A DNA stretch of 15,872 nucleotides. Source: Baffinella frigidus (Eukaryota > Cryptophyceae > Cryptomonadales > Baffinellaceae). The stretch covers positions 455,451-471,322 of the forward strand of contig MU646407.1 of assembly GCA_026770585.1 (NCBI GenBank), given 5' to 3'. The position numbers were made by a program, and so were the translations under genes. The notes under the pieces were generated by a model. The model had not been told where the DNA came from. It worked only from the letters and a program-made list of their open reading frames with translations, and ran no database searches. Position 1 is the first letter of the stretch. Every line of letters begins with the position of its first letter. This document shows, piece after piece, positions 12,201 to 15,118 of this stretch.

Positions 12201-15118
12201 ATGTGGAACGTCGTGTAAACCCCGAAATACGGGCCTTTGTGTGGAAACCCCATAACCTGATCCTTGAACCCTGATACCTAACCCCAAAACACACAAAAAC
12301 AACAGCGGGAGGATTGTGGAGGGTTTCGCGGGGGCGTCATGGCCGCTCTGGAACCGGCTCCTTGAAACCTAAAACCTAAAACCAAAAACCTAAACCTTGA
12401 ACCACAAACCAGGGAGAGGATTGTAGAGGATTTTGCGTTGGCATCCTGGCCGCTCTGGAACACCTTACATACAAACCCTTGGACCCTACTCCCTAACCCA
12501 TCAACCTCAATCCAGGGAGAGGATTGTAAAGGATTTTGCGTGGGCATCCTGGCCAATGTGGAACACCTTCAATACCAACCTTTGTTGCCCTAAGCCCTAA
12601 CCCCTCAACCTCAACCTCAACCTCAAACTAGGGAAAGGATCGTAGAGGATTTCGCGTGGGCGTCGTGGCCGATGTGGAACGTCGACCCGCCAATCTGGAC
12701 CACCCGCATCTCCAACCTCGTCCGCTTCCCGCGGTGTGTTCTAGTTCTGCCCCAGTTAATATGAGCTCCTCGTCAAATGCAGTTATATGCCCTGGCAGAT
12801 CTACAAGTTTGGTACAGTGCTGATGGTTTAGAGTTTTGTGATTAGTGCGCAGTGGTCGGTAACTGGTGATTCGTGTTTAGGGATTGGGATCCAGGGTTTA
12901 GAGATTAGGTTCACGACCGCTCTGAAACGTCGACACTTCCATCTGGACTGCCTGCATCTCCAACCTCATCCGCTTCCCGCGGTCACCACACAGCAGGCTA
13001 CGAAGAGATTCTTGGTGGTTCAGCCACCAAAAATCGGTTAGGATGTCCGTATGAACAACCCTCTGTCCCTACATATTGCCTACCCGTGGGGTTCTACGGA
13101 TTGACTACAATATCCAACCTCGTCCGCTTCCCGGTGTACGTTTGGTTCAGTGCGATGTTTGGTATGATCAGTGTAAAGTTTCGAAGTTTTTTGTCTTCCC
13201 AGACTGCCAGCTAATAAGGGTCTCCCTCTAACTGTGATGATGATGTAGTGATCGGTAACTGGTGATTGGTGGTTAGGGGTTTGTTGCTGACGGTCTAGTG
13301 TTTTGTGAATCTTCTTTATTACTATCAAGCCTGGGGATGTGTGGTTCAAAGGTTCATGAGCCCAAGACGAGCCGCCGTGGCGAGTTTGTCTTTAGGGTTT
13401 GGGATTTGCCTGGTCCGCTTTCCCGATGTGCTAGGACCTCCTCAAATAGTGTTATGGGACCGCTCGAATTGTGTGCTAGGACAGGGAAATTCAGTTTTCA
13501 ACCGCCCCTGCTTTGTAGGAGATATGGGGTGGAGGTTGTGGCTCTGGCCGACAACTTCCTAAACCCTAAACCCTCAACACTAAACACCAAACACTAGACA
13601 CTGAACACGAAACACTGAACACGAAACACTGAACACTAAACACTCAACACTCAACACTCAACACTCAACATGAAACATGAAACACGAAACTAGGAGCTAC
13701 GGCGCGGAGGTGGTCTCACTCACGGACAACTTCCTGGACGTGACATACGGGGACTACTTCGCCACGCGCCTCACCGACGGCTGTTCGGGGAAAGCCTGTC
13801 TCGATAACCTCATGGTATCCTCTGAATCCCTCAAAAACTCTCATAAATCTCCATGCACCCAAATTCCTAAACAGTAAACACTCGACCCTAAACCCCATGT
13901 CAGACCAGAACCCCAAACCCCAAACCCCAAACCCCAAACCTCACACCCCACACCCCAACCCCTCAACCCCAAACCCCAAACCCCAAACCTCACACCCCAC
14001 ACCCCAAACCCTCAACCCCAAACCCCTTTGGGGTTTAGGAACCCTACACCCCAATCTCGAAACCTCAAATCCTCAACTGTACCCCAGGTGCCGTACAAAG
14101 AAGCGGTGCGGCCCTCTCCCGCGGGGTTTGCCGACGGGAACGCGGTCCTCTCTGGCTTCCACCCGCCACCATGGTAAACCCTACACCCCAAACCTTGATT
14201 CCTAAACTCCAAACTCTAACCCTGTCCTGGTTTCAACACTCTACCATGGTAAACCCTAGACCCTAATCTCTAAACCCTGATTCTACACTCTGAACCCTGA
14301 ACTCTAAACTCTGAGGTCCAAACTATAAACCGTTTCTCTCTGGCTTCCACCCTGCACCATGGTGCGACACCTAAATCCTAAACCCTGATCCCTAAATTCT
14401 GAACCCTGGACTCTAAACCCCAGACCTGAAACTTCTGAGACTCCTCCTCTCTGGATTCAGCCCTCGGCCGTGATAAACCCTAAACCCTAAACTCGAAACC
14501 CTAAACCCTAAACTCGAAACCCCAAACCCTAAACCTGTGCTCCCCAGCTTCAACAAACCATTCCTTACTAGTATAGTCTACACCATTAACCTAACCCCTA
14601 CACCCTAAAGCATCACCAAACCCCAAACCCAAAACCCCAATTCTAAACCCAGGTGTCCCAAACCCAAAACCCCAGTTCTAAACCCAGGCCCCAATTCTAA
14701 ACCCAAAACCCCAATTCTAATCCTAAACCCCAAACCCTAACCCCCAATTCTAAACCCAGTTCTAAACCCCAACCCCAATTCTAAACCCAGGGTCAACACC
14801 AAACCCCAAACCCAAATCTCCAATTCTAAAGCCAGGTGTGACTCCGAGGCAGGGTGTGCACAAAGTTCTTTCTACTCGGGTTTTGCCTTCGACGCTCGGT
14901 TCGCTCAAAATGATGAGATGGGGGCTTAATTTCATGTGAGTGGGGCTCAAAATGATGCGATATGAGCTCGAAATGATGTGATAAGGGCGCGACATGATGT
15001 GATAGGGGCTCAAAATGAGAAGATGGGGGCTCAAAGTGATGCGCCTGAACCCAGGTGCGACTCTCAGACGGGGTGTGCGCAGAGTTCGTTTTTCTCGGGT
15101 CTCGCCTTCGACGCAATG
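171..15118 (+). CDS. FtsX/MacB-like ABC3-type permease, eukaryotic, partial gene of at least 21 exons
   Basis: Seen: 21 blocks join in one frame (171-282, 757-834, 1325-1402, 2311-2394, 2943-3023, 3380-3469, 4878-5005, 5912-6024, 6397-6458, 7056-7140, 7804-7905, 8136-8171, 8627-8710, 8949-9014, 9496-9603, 10628-10694, 11336-11396, 12632-12733, 13694-13814, 14088-14173, 15055-15118), giving 602 codons without a stop. Introns begin GT and end AG. The order matches large eukaryotic FtsX-domain permeases as I recall them: extracytoplasmic region (residues 1-173), helix at 175-194, TYEYGMLRVLGM at 200-211, helices near 218-248 and 265-282, YYVIPMSFIF plus helices at 325-377, NLHAHAPRSR followed by a helix at 414-435, then a second extracytoplasmic region. 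Known: such permeases work with an ABC ATPase in lipid or lipoprotein handling or in export; the substrate here is unknown. Both ends of the gene are outside the window. Family assignment is strong; exons 16, 17 and 21 are the least certain. Confidence 0.85.
285..470. repeat. Intron 1 start: poly-C, (CTT)n, donor-side copy, GT-rich run
   Basis: A C run (about 287-296) is followed by CTT repeats to about 332. At 352-385 gatgaactgaactacc...tacga then GTGCGG mimics the end of exon 1 (gatggcatcgactac...tacga then GTGCGC), a downstream donor-side copy. 412-459 is rich in GTGTGGTGTG. Confidence 0.6.
601..662 (+). pseudogene. Upstream partial copy of exon 2
   Basis: cgacaacttaacag resembles the cgacaacttgaacacag before exon 2. 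It is followed a few bases later by aaagtggccacctct...cgtcgtt, matching aagtggccgccgttg...cgtggtcgt. The copy fades after about 35 coding bases. Confidence 0.6.
757..834 (+). CDS. Exon 2: KWPPLGNVVVLESKHVL segment
   Basis: Acceptor acacag ends at 756; donor GTCTCA starts at 835. It holds 25 codons plus split codons at both ends. The GNVVVLESK stretch is the family-like beta-strand region that ends the first extracytoplasmic subdomain. The donor phase (CG|G) fits the acceptor of exon 3 exactly. Confidence 0.8.
835..1324. other. Intron 2: degenerate CCCGAAA/CCCTGAA repeats and exon 3 acceptor copy
   Basis: 840-985 is C-rich telomere-like filler. 1000-1190 is unique sequence with no recognisable gene. 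1241-1267 (gtggatcgtag, gatcccgcggctgcag) copies the acceptor and first bases of exon 3. 1268-1311 is a threefold gtgtgtgaccagtttc-type repeat of about 18 bases. Confidence 0.65.
1325..1402 (+). CDS. Exon 3: IPLLQLLNFQALLNQ segment
   Basis: Acceptor gatcgcag ends at 1324; donor GTAACC starts at 1403. 25 full codons ending GGDLEAALL. The AG left at the donor joins with C of exon 4 to make Ser. Another acceptor (ctgcag ending at 1340) would remove five codons and break the phase with exon 2, so I chose 1325. Confidence 0.8.
1513..1735 (+). pseudogene. Two downstream copies of exon 3 3' end
   Basis: 1513-1574 repeats most of exon 3 and ends TG then GTACAC. 1694-1735 repeats the last about 40 bases and ends AG then GTATTT. 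G-rich, inverted-orientation telomere-like filler (about 1590-1685) lies between them. Neither has a nearby acceptor of its own. Confidence 0.82.
1792..1825. repeat. Perfect 16-bp hairpin in intron 3
   Basis: aaaagccagagccgga, a two-base loop, then the exact reverse complement. It is flanked by near-direct repeats gcatgtttttaaaag (1782-1796) and gcatttttaaaag (1826-1838). It looks like a foldback insertion or an RNA stem; a bacterial terminator role is unlikely here. Confidence 0.8.
2096..2250 (+). pseudogene. Two upstream copies of exon 4 5' end with acceptor region
   Basis: 2096-2127 and 2193-2245 copy the 5' half of exon 4 behind ggcag and ttgcag. The second keeps the frame for EETPVADE and then diverges. 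Confidence 0.85.
2134..2304 (+). repeat. 41-bp exact direct repeat containing TACTAAAC, period 130
   Basis: 2134-2174 and 2264-2304 are identical. Each contains aaagttgac ... gtcaacttt (a 9-bp inverted pair) and a branch-site-like tactaaac shortly before an acceptor. Exact identity of intron sequence shows a recent tandem duplication of intron end plus exon start. Confidence 0.92.
2311..2394 (+). CDS. Exon 4: EETPVADELFDRKITDY...SYRD segment
   Basis: Acceptor gggcag ends at 2310; donor GTGAAC starts at 2395. 27 full codons. It is the only complete member among eight related copies: two 5' fragments upstream and five 3' fragments downstream. Branch-site-like TACTAAAC lies about 20 bases before the acceptor. 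Confidence 0.88.
   Translation, partial: RGDARGRRALRSEDHRLRLPDARLVPR
2453..2912 (+). pseudogene. Five downstream copies of exon 4 3' end with donor
   Basis: Copies at 2453-2488, 2571-2600, 2658-2692, 2771-2806 and 2878-2912 share gatgctc.tgtcgta.cg.ga.ag followed by GT. Spacing is 85-120 bases, with CCCTAAG/CCCTCAG-type filler between. The last two read YRER instead of YRDR, pointing to copy-of-copy descent. Confidence 0.9.
2943..3023 (+). CDS. Exon 5: LTAYAKDAKEELADVVAF segment
   Basis: Acceptor cttttgcag ends at 2942; donor GTCAAC starts at 3024. 26 full codons ending FSNAVAERL. The donor leaves AA, which joins C of exon 6 to give Asn (RL-N-FDTSLSIE), as expected for this family. Its last 11 bases plus following intron are repeated twice more just downstream. 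Confidence 0.85.
   Translation, partial: ANGVRKGRQGGASGRGGLLQRRRRTP
3013..3160 (+). repeat. Tandem copies of exon 5 3' end with donor
   Basis: Units at 3013, 3049 and 3110 start gaacgcctta/gaacgcctaa/gaaaacctaa, then agtca and ccctccactttcaacc. The first unit contains the real exon end (3023); the others are downstream donor-side copies. Confidence 0.85.
3160..3345. other. Intron 5 unique segment with poly-C tract
   Basis: Non-repetitive sequence with a C run near 3286-3297 and gacgacgaatcggcg / ggcgacgaagcggcg phrases. I see no supported gene here. Confidence 0.5.
3380..3469 (+). CDS. Exon 6: FDTSLSIELPL...RLFLDQIF segment before first helix
   Basis: Acceptor cctcgcag ends at 3379; donor GTGATT starts at 3470. 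29 full codons. IELPL followed by FLRLFLDQIF is the diagnostic pre-helix segment of eukaryotic ABC3/FtsX permeases (established family knowledge). Three decayed 3' copies follow in the intron. Confidence 0.92.
3490..3558 (-). repeat. G-rich (GGGTTAGG) telomere-like tract, reversed orientation
   Basis: gggttggg/gggttagg units on the + strand, so the C-rich strand is antisense here. This is one of the few exceptions to the orientation bias. It lies between exon 6 and its first downstream copy. Confidence 0.85.
3561..4082 (+). pseudogene. Three downstream copies of exon 6 3' end
   Basis: 3561-3606 (donor lost, GG), 3921-3971 (donor kept, GTGATC) and 4041-4082 (donor lost, GA). The longest match covers ggtgctcgggccccttcg..tcctcgaccagatcttcaa. 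CCCTGAA-rich filler separates them. Confidence 0.88.
3630..3920 (+). repeat. CCCTGAA/CCCTAAA telomere-like array, intron 6
   Basis: Degenerate 7-base units, mainly accctga and accctaa, in C-rich orientation on the coding strand. 4083-4200 continues with similar, more decayed units. Confidence 0.9.
4226..4850 (+). pseudogene. Four upstream copies of exon 7 acceptor or 5' end
   Basis: The aatcagtcaactcttgtccgcag acceptor phrase appears at 4226-4253, 4343-4368, 4546-4569 (AG decayed to GG) and 4826-4850, then at the real site. Coding sequence follows at 4369-4405 (SMVIVLVTHGCL) and 4570-4620 (SVVMVLVT..LAIFALL). ttgtaactacatgtac intron sequence is copied along (about 4284 and 4512), so the duplicated unit is about 230 bases. 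Confidence 0.9.
4621..4703 (+). repeat. Dispersed about 83-bp repeat, copy A
   Basis: Starts aataacccataagcgataag and contains ctacggtaggcaat..cgtaggg. It closely matches 7180-7262. It begins exactly where the exon 7 copy stops, which suggests insertion or junction at that point. Confidence 0.88.
4878..5005 (+). CDS. Exon 7: first FtsX helix and TYEYGMLRVLGM signature
   Basis: Acceptor gtccgcag ends at 4877; donor GTACGTAA starts at 5006 (one of the better donors). 42 full codons. Hydrophobic SVVIVLVTHGCLTIFALLLA (residues 175-194) is the first helix. It is followed by DASARTYEYGMLRVLGMGR, the hallmark cytoplasmic stretch of FtsX/MacB permeases that contacts the ATPase. This is the most conserved exon in the window. 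Confidence 0.96.
5166..5232 (+). pseudogene. Downstream copy of exon 7 3' end with in-frame stop
   Basis: It reads ASARTYEYGILRVLGMGR, then TAG at 5223-5225; the donor GT has changed. It copies the signature-motif half of exon 7 and cannot be used in the mature frame. Confidence 0.9.
5233..5510. other. Intron 7 unique segment
   Basis: No repeat, no telomere-like filler and no supported gene seen. Confidence 0.5.
5513..5835 (+). pseudogene. Three upstream copies of exon 8 5' end, with minisatellite
   Basis: 5513-5530 (acceptor kept), about 5572-5610 (acceptor AG lost) and 5804-5835 (acceptor kept, short deletion). 5597-5668 repeats cactctattatgcccg four times, an amplification of the CAAGCACTCTACTATGC part of exon 8. 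Confidence 0.88.
5912..6024 (+). CDS. Exon 8: second membrane segment, LLLQALYYALPGVALGL
   Basis: Acceptor aatcgcag ends at 5911; donor GTTCCG starts at 6025. 37 full codons, strongly hydrophobic, ending ILDLISSFA. The split Gly codon joins exon 7 as SLG-AILLLQ. Three upstream copies of its 5' end lie in the preceding intron. Confidence 0.92.
6060..6325. repeat. AGCCTTC/GAAGGCT heptamer cluster in both orientations
   Basis: About 13 copies in intron 8. Two GAAGGCTT come first (6062, 6076), then AGCCTTC at 6091, 6105, 6127, 6149 and 6160, then GAAGGC(T) at 6229, 6251, 6272 (variant), 6283, 6294, 6305 and 6316. The two opposite blocks can pair into a long imperfect hairpin. Confidence 0.85.
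6397..6458 (+). CDS. Exon 9: ELPSDSSFRPSAIFVTILVG
   Basis: Acceptor aacag ends at 6396; donor GTAACC starts at 6459. It begins in frame 0 with 20 full codons plus CT. CT joins G of exon 10 to give Leu, so the helix reads AIFVTILVG-L-WMPLL. One downstream donor-side copy is at 6532-6559. Confidence 0.88.
6532..6559 (+). pseudogene. Downstream copy of exon 9 3' end
   Basis: ccgtcatcgtcaccaatctcatcggcct followed by GTACAC, against exon 9 gccatcttcgtcaccatactcgtcggact followed by GTAACC. Same frame and same split codon. Confidence 0.8.
6595..6724 (+). repeat. CACTAAA-variant array, intron 9
   Basis: Begins CCCTAAA, then becomes homogeneous aacactaaacacta for about 100 bases. It is a variant telomere-like unit specific to this intron. 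6725-6940 is unique sequence with no supported gene. Confidence 0.9.
6941..7055 (+). repeat. Threefold acceptor-region repeat before exon 10
   Basis: Units beginning aactcaaacgaaccat at 6941, 6978 and 7015 each run into a C/T-rich stretch. Only the last ends in a clean cacag at 7055. The pyrimidine tract itself is tandemly duplicated (period about 37). Confidence 0.88.
7056..7140 (+). CDS. Exon 10: WMPLLGNLPPLRRVLFSTL segment
   Basis: Acceptor tctgcacag, after a long pyrimidine tract, ends at 7055; donor GTGCCC starts at 7141. 28 full codons. The PLLGNLPPLRRVL...SLD pattern matches the end of the FtsX domain (PI..AL...L..SLD in relatives). It is positively charged after the helix, as expected for a cytoplasmic face. 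Confidence 0.93.
7180..7262 (+). repeat. Dispersed about 83-bp repeat, copy B
   Basis: About 90% like 4621-4703 by eye. A third, reversed and weaker copy seems to lie near 13045-13105 (ctgtccctacatattgcctaccc). Confidence 0.88.
7326..7358 (+). pseudogene. Downstream copy of exon 10 3' end
   Basis: ccctctccacctccctcgatcttcaccgcaag then GTTTCC matches the TLSTSLDLYHK end of exon 10. 7360-7650 behind it is unique sequence with no supported gene. Confidence 0.82.
7655..7803 (+). repeat. Repeated acceptor region before exon 11
   Basis: ctcagttgcagtaaaac and ctcagtcacagtaaaac, then ctcagttgctttacag, then a copy of the exon start (gcgagcgtcag at 7763) behind cccgcag, then the real tttacag. At least five candidate AG acceptors occur in 150 bases. 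Confidence 0.8.
7804..7905 (+). CDS. Exon 11: RRLESLGLDPAVTAVMAGMV segment
   Basis: Acceptor tttacag after a TC-rich tract ends at 7803; donor GTCCAA starts at 7906. 34 full codons, frame 0 in and out. It covers the linker ASAETTVTFRRLESLGLDP and the start of the next helix. Confidence 0.93.
7912..8130 (+). repeat. CCCTAAA telomere-like array, intron 11
   Basis: C-rich strand is sense. Near-perfect ccctaaa units lie at about 7955-8065, with CCATAAA and CCAAAAC variants. The array runs to within a few bases of the cgcag acceptor of exon 12. Confidence 0.95.
8136..8171 (+). CDS. Exon 12: 36-base micro-exon VYYVIPMSFIFQ
   Basis: Acceptor accgcag ends at 8135; donor GTGCCC starts at 8172. It has exactly 12 codons in frame 0. 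The motif is nearly invariant in eukaryotic FtsX-domain permeases (VYYxIPMSFIFQ), which supports this very short exon. It is the smallest exon in the window. Confidence 0.93.
8284..8529 (+). pseudogene. Two upstream copies of exon 13 5' end
   Basis: 8284-8334 (DLDLLFAKLSAILI) behind ttccag, and 8489-8529 (DLDLLVATLTATL) behind caccag. Between them is a TCTCTC-rich tract (8375-8450). A splice to either copy would read into stops without a good donor. Confidence 0.87.
8627..8710 (+). CDS. Exon 13: DLDLLFATLTAILIATIAGF helix
   Basis: Acceptor ccctag ends at 8626; donor GTCCGA starts at 8711. 28 codons in frame 0, ending ILLATLLQ. Two upstream blocks (8284 and 8489) repeat its first part behind their own acceptors, but only this copy continues through the whole helix to a donor. 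Confidence 0.9.
8711..8945 (+). repeat. Degenerate CCCTAAA array, intron 13
   Basis: C-rich telomere-like units fill the whole 238-base intron up to the acceptor of exon 14, leaving no separate pyrimidine tract. Confidence 0.9.
8949..9014 (+). CDS. Exon 14: PLAERMVVRAIIWGPDRKFL segment
   Basis: Acceptor aaaccag directly follows telomere-like repeats and ends at 8948; donor GTCTGT starts at 9015. 22 codons in frame 0 joining LLQ to PLAERM and DV to VIKNLHAH. It is cytoplasmic, basic and short. Confidence 0.88.
9075..9200. mobile_element. Small terminal-inverted-repeat element in intron 14
   Basis: gcacgcaacatt at 9075-9086 is exactly reverse-complemented at 9189-9200. The interior is AT-rich with a G-rich run and does not encode a protein. 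MITE-like by size; target-site duplication not evident. Confidence 0.5.
9253..9305 (+). pseudogene. Upstream copy of exon 15 5' part
   Basis: Behind ctccag, acaacctgcaagcgccccg and ttcacctcctccctc mirror parts of exon 15, with an internal deletion. It then changes abruptly into CCCTAAA repeats. Confidence 0.68.
9305..9448 (+). repeat. Near-perfect CCCTAAA telomere-like array, intron 14
   Basis: About 18 units, one of the cleanest arrays in the window, C-rich on the coding strand. It is interstitial: coding exons lie on both sides, so it is not a chromosome end. Confidence 0.96.
9496..9603 (+). CDS. Exon 15: NLHAHAPRSR plus helix SSLAFIVFAGAMFSLQ
   Basis: Acceptor aaaag ends at 9495 and is the only non-YAG acceptor in the model; donor GTTCCA starts at 9604. 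36 codons in frame 0. The basic NLHAHAPRSRHTA followed by a hydrophobic helix corresponds to the NL.AH..RNRKTA + helix segment that opens the second half of these permeases. Its 3' end is repeated three times downstream and its 5' part once upstream. Confidence 0.94.
9783..10315 (+). repeat. About 140-bp direct repeat carried with the exon 15 copies, plus an inverted piece
   Basis: 9783-9925 and 10172-10315 are direct copies (accaatttggt, gctgcaaagttgacggg, aacttgagaatagtcgg). 9612-9648 is an inverted copy of the end of that unit (9890-9924). The intron therefore grew by duplication and also by inversion. Confidence 0.88.
9957..10108. mobile_element. Foldback/MITE-like element in intron 15
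   Basis: ggccactcaattca (9965-9978) is exactly reversed at 10087-10100. Pairing extends outward to 9957/10108 and imperfectly inward (ccgctttttctgctat against gatagcaaaaacacgg). It abuts the second exon 15 copy. No coding capacity. Confidence 0.72.
10530..10820 (+). repeat. CCCGAAA-variant arrays around exon 16
   Basis: acccgaaa/actcgaaa units at 10560-10618 and cccgagac/cccggaac units at 10698-10820. They are CG-containing, unlike other introns, on both sides of exon 16. GTAAGTAT at 10826 is a strong donor-like site just after them, with no clear exon. Confidence 0.9.
10628..10694 (+). CDS. Exon 16: AEAIVANLKVALGSDLRVES segment
   Basis: Acceptor cctggcag ends at 10627; donor GTTACT starts at 10695. 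22 codons plus one base. The start is well supported (SLQ-AEAIVANLKVALGSDLRV matches the family). The 3' end is chosen because only this donor, or GTCAAT at 10686, leaves one base, which is what exon 17 needs. Confidence 0.75.
10900..11150. other. Intron 16 unique segment with small stem-loops
   Basis: agacgac...gtcgtct (about 10923-10944) and agtttga...tcaaact (about 11059-11081) can form short stems. No gene, and no similarity to other parts of the window, was recognised. Confidence 0.45.
11155..11335 (+). repeat. CCCTAAA-type array before exon 17
   Basis: Decayed C-rich telomere-like units up to the aaccag acceptor of exon 17. Confidence 0.9.
11336..11396 (+). CDS. Exon 17: GLNETALSRVLNRDKARPR (probable)
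   Basis: A GC-rich island between telomere-like arrays. Acceptor aaccag ends at 11335; donor GTACAG starts at 11397. It has two bases, 19 codons and two bases. This is the phase needed to link exon 16 (leaves one base) with exon 18 (needs two). The match of open frame, border and phase is the evidence; I do not recognise the residues. CGCGCTTT and AAAGCGCG inside it could form a stem. Confidence 0.62.
11403..11910 (+). repeat. CCCTAAA then CACCAAA arrays, intron 17
   Basis: Clean ccctaaa units at about 11520-11575. 11718-11820 is a homogeneous aacacca array of about 14 units. The variants sit in separate blocks rather than mixed. Confidence 0.94.
11934..12570 (+). pseudogene. Seven upstream copies of exon 18 5' half
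   Basis: Bodies start at 11934, about 11975 (fused to the first), 12057, 12161, 12306, 12413 and 12516. Each has (g)gagaggattgtagaggatttcgc-type sequence through tggaac. Most have a cag acceptor and are spaced by 100-150 bases of short filler. Two alternating end types (caccttacatacaaaccc and cggctcc) suggest blocks of two units were duplicated. Confidence 0.93.
12632..12733 (+). CDS. Exon 18: ERIVEDFAWASWPMWNV...ISNLVRFP segment
   Basis: Acceptor aaactag ends at 12631; donor GTGTGT starts at 12734. 33 full codons. It is the last and only complete member of a family of eight copies. ISNLVRFP followed by R-SYGAEV is continuous with exon 19. It lies in the second extracytoplasmic region. Confidence 0.86.
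12895..13135 (+). pseudogene. Two downstream copies of exon 18 3' half
   Basis: About 12917-12982 (gaaacgtcgacacttccatctgg... then GTCACC) and 13111-13133 (atccaacctcgtccgcttcccg then GTGTAC). A third faint one may lie near 13410 (ctggtccgctttcccga). Confidence 0.82.
13519..13560 (+). pseudogene. Upstream copy of exon 19 5' end fused to telomere-like repeat
   Basis: Behind tttgtag it reads YGVEVVALADNFL in the exon 19 frame, then passes at cttcct directly into aaaccctaaaccc. The break shares cct with the repeat. Confidence 0.85.
13558..13690 (+). repeat. CACTAAA/CACGAAA/CACTCAA array before exon 19
   Basis: Starts ccctaaa, then becomes aacactgaacacgaa and aacactcaacactc. It ends at the aaactag acceptor without a pyrimidine tract. 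Confidence 0.92.
13694..13814 (+). CDS. Exon 19: SYGAEVVSLTDNFLDVTYGDYF segment
   Basis: Acceptor aaactag ends at 13693; donor GTATCC starts at 13815. One base plus 40 codons ending CSGKACLDNLM. The CSGKAC pair of cysteines could form a disulphide in the extracytoplasmic region (inference). A 5' copy lies upstream at 13519-13560. Confidence 0.85.
13903..14085 (+). repeat. CCCCAAA array, intron 19
   Basis: ccccaaa units, with cacaccccaca interruptions repeated twice. aacccctttggggtt (14020-14034) is a short palindrome that turns the repeat around. Confidence 0.93.
14088..14173 (+). CDS. Exon 20: VPYKEAVRPSPAGFADGNAV segment
   Basis: Acceptor ccccag ends at 14087; donor GTAAAC starts at 14174. 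28 codons plus TG, ending LSGFHPPP. The reading LM-VPYKEA keeps the frame of exon 19. Three 3' copies follow downstream. Confidence 0.83.
14229..14472 (+). pseudogene. Three downstream copies of exon 20 3' end
   Basis: 14229-14250 (tttcaacactctaccatg then GTAAAC), 14329-14362 (ctctctggcttccaccctgcaccatg then GTGCGA) and 14446-14471 (donor lost, ATAAAC). Confidence 0.85.
14475..14832 (+). repeat. CCCTAAA/CCCCAAA/TTCTAAACCC array, intron 20
   Basis: Mixed telomere-like units with a repeated ccccaattctaaaccca phrase. Several cccag acceptor-like sites (14651, 14686) occur. Confidence 0.88.
14834..14899 (+). pseudogene. Upstream copy of exon 21
   Basis: Behind gccag; same frame as exon 21 (CDSEAGCAQSSFYSGFAFDA). 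It has no donor at the matching point and runs into the 21-bp repeat array. Confidence 0.75.
14903..15048. repeat. About seven-unit 21-bp tandem repeat
   Basis: ggggctcaaaatgatgtgata-like units. Because 21 is a multiple of 3, a long antisense frame (14826-15488) stays open through them with a His/Ser/Pro-rich product; that frame is likely an artefact. Confidence 0.88.
15055..15118 (+). CDS. Exon 21: CDSQTGCAQSSFFSGLAFDA (probable)
   Basis: Acceptor acccag ends at 15054; donor GTCCAA starts at 15119, the same donor hexamer as exon 11. G completes the Trp codon begun in exon 20, then 21 codons. A related block at 14834-14899 reads in the same frame (CDSEAGCAQSSFYSGFAFDA) and behaves like an upstream copy. 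Differences between the two are mostly conservative, which supports coding. Confidence 0.65.

Noticed and set aside
11632-12556. Open frames on the minus strand through the CACCAAA array and exon 18 copies
   Set aside because: Repeats of VFGVWCL-type sequence come from 7-base repeat units read in three frames. The rest is antisense of exon 18 copies.
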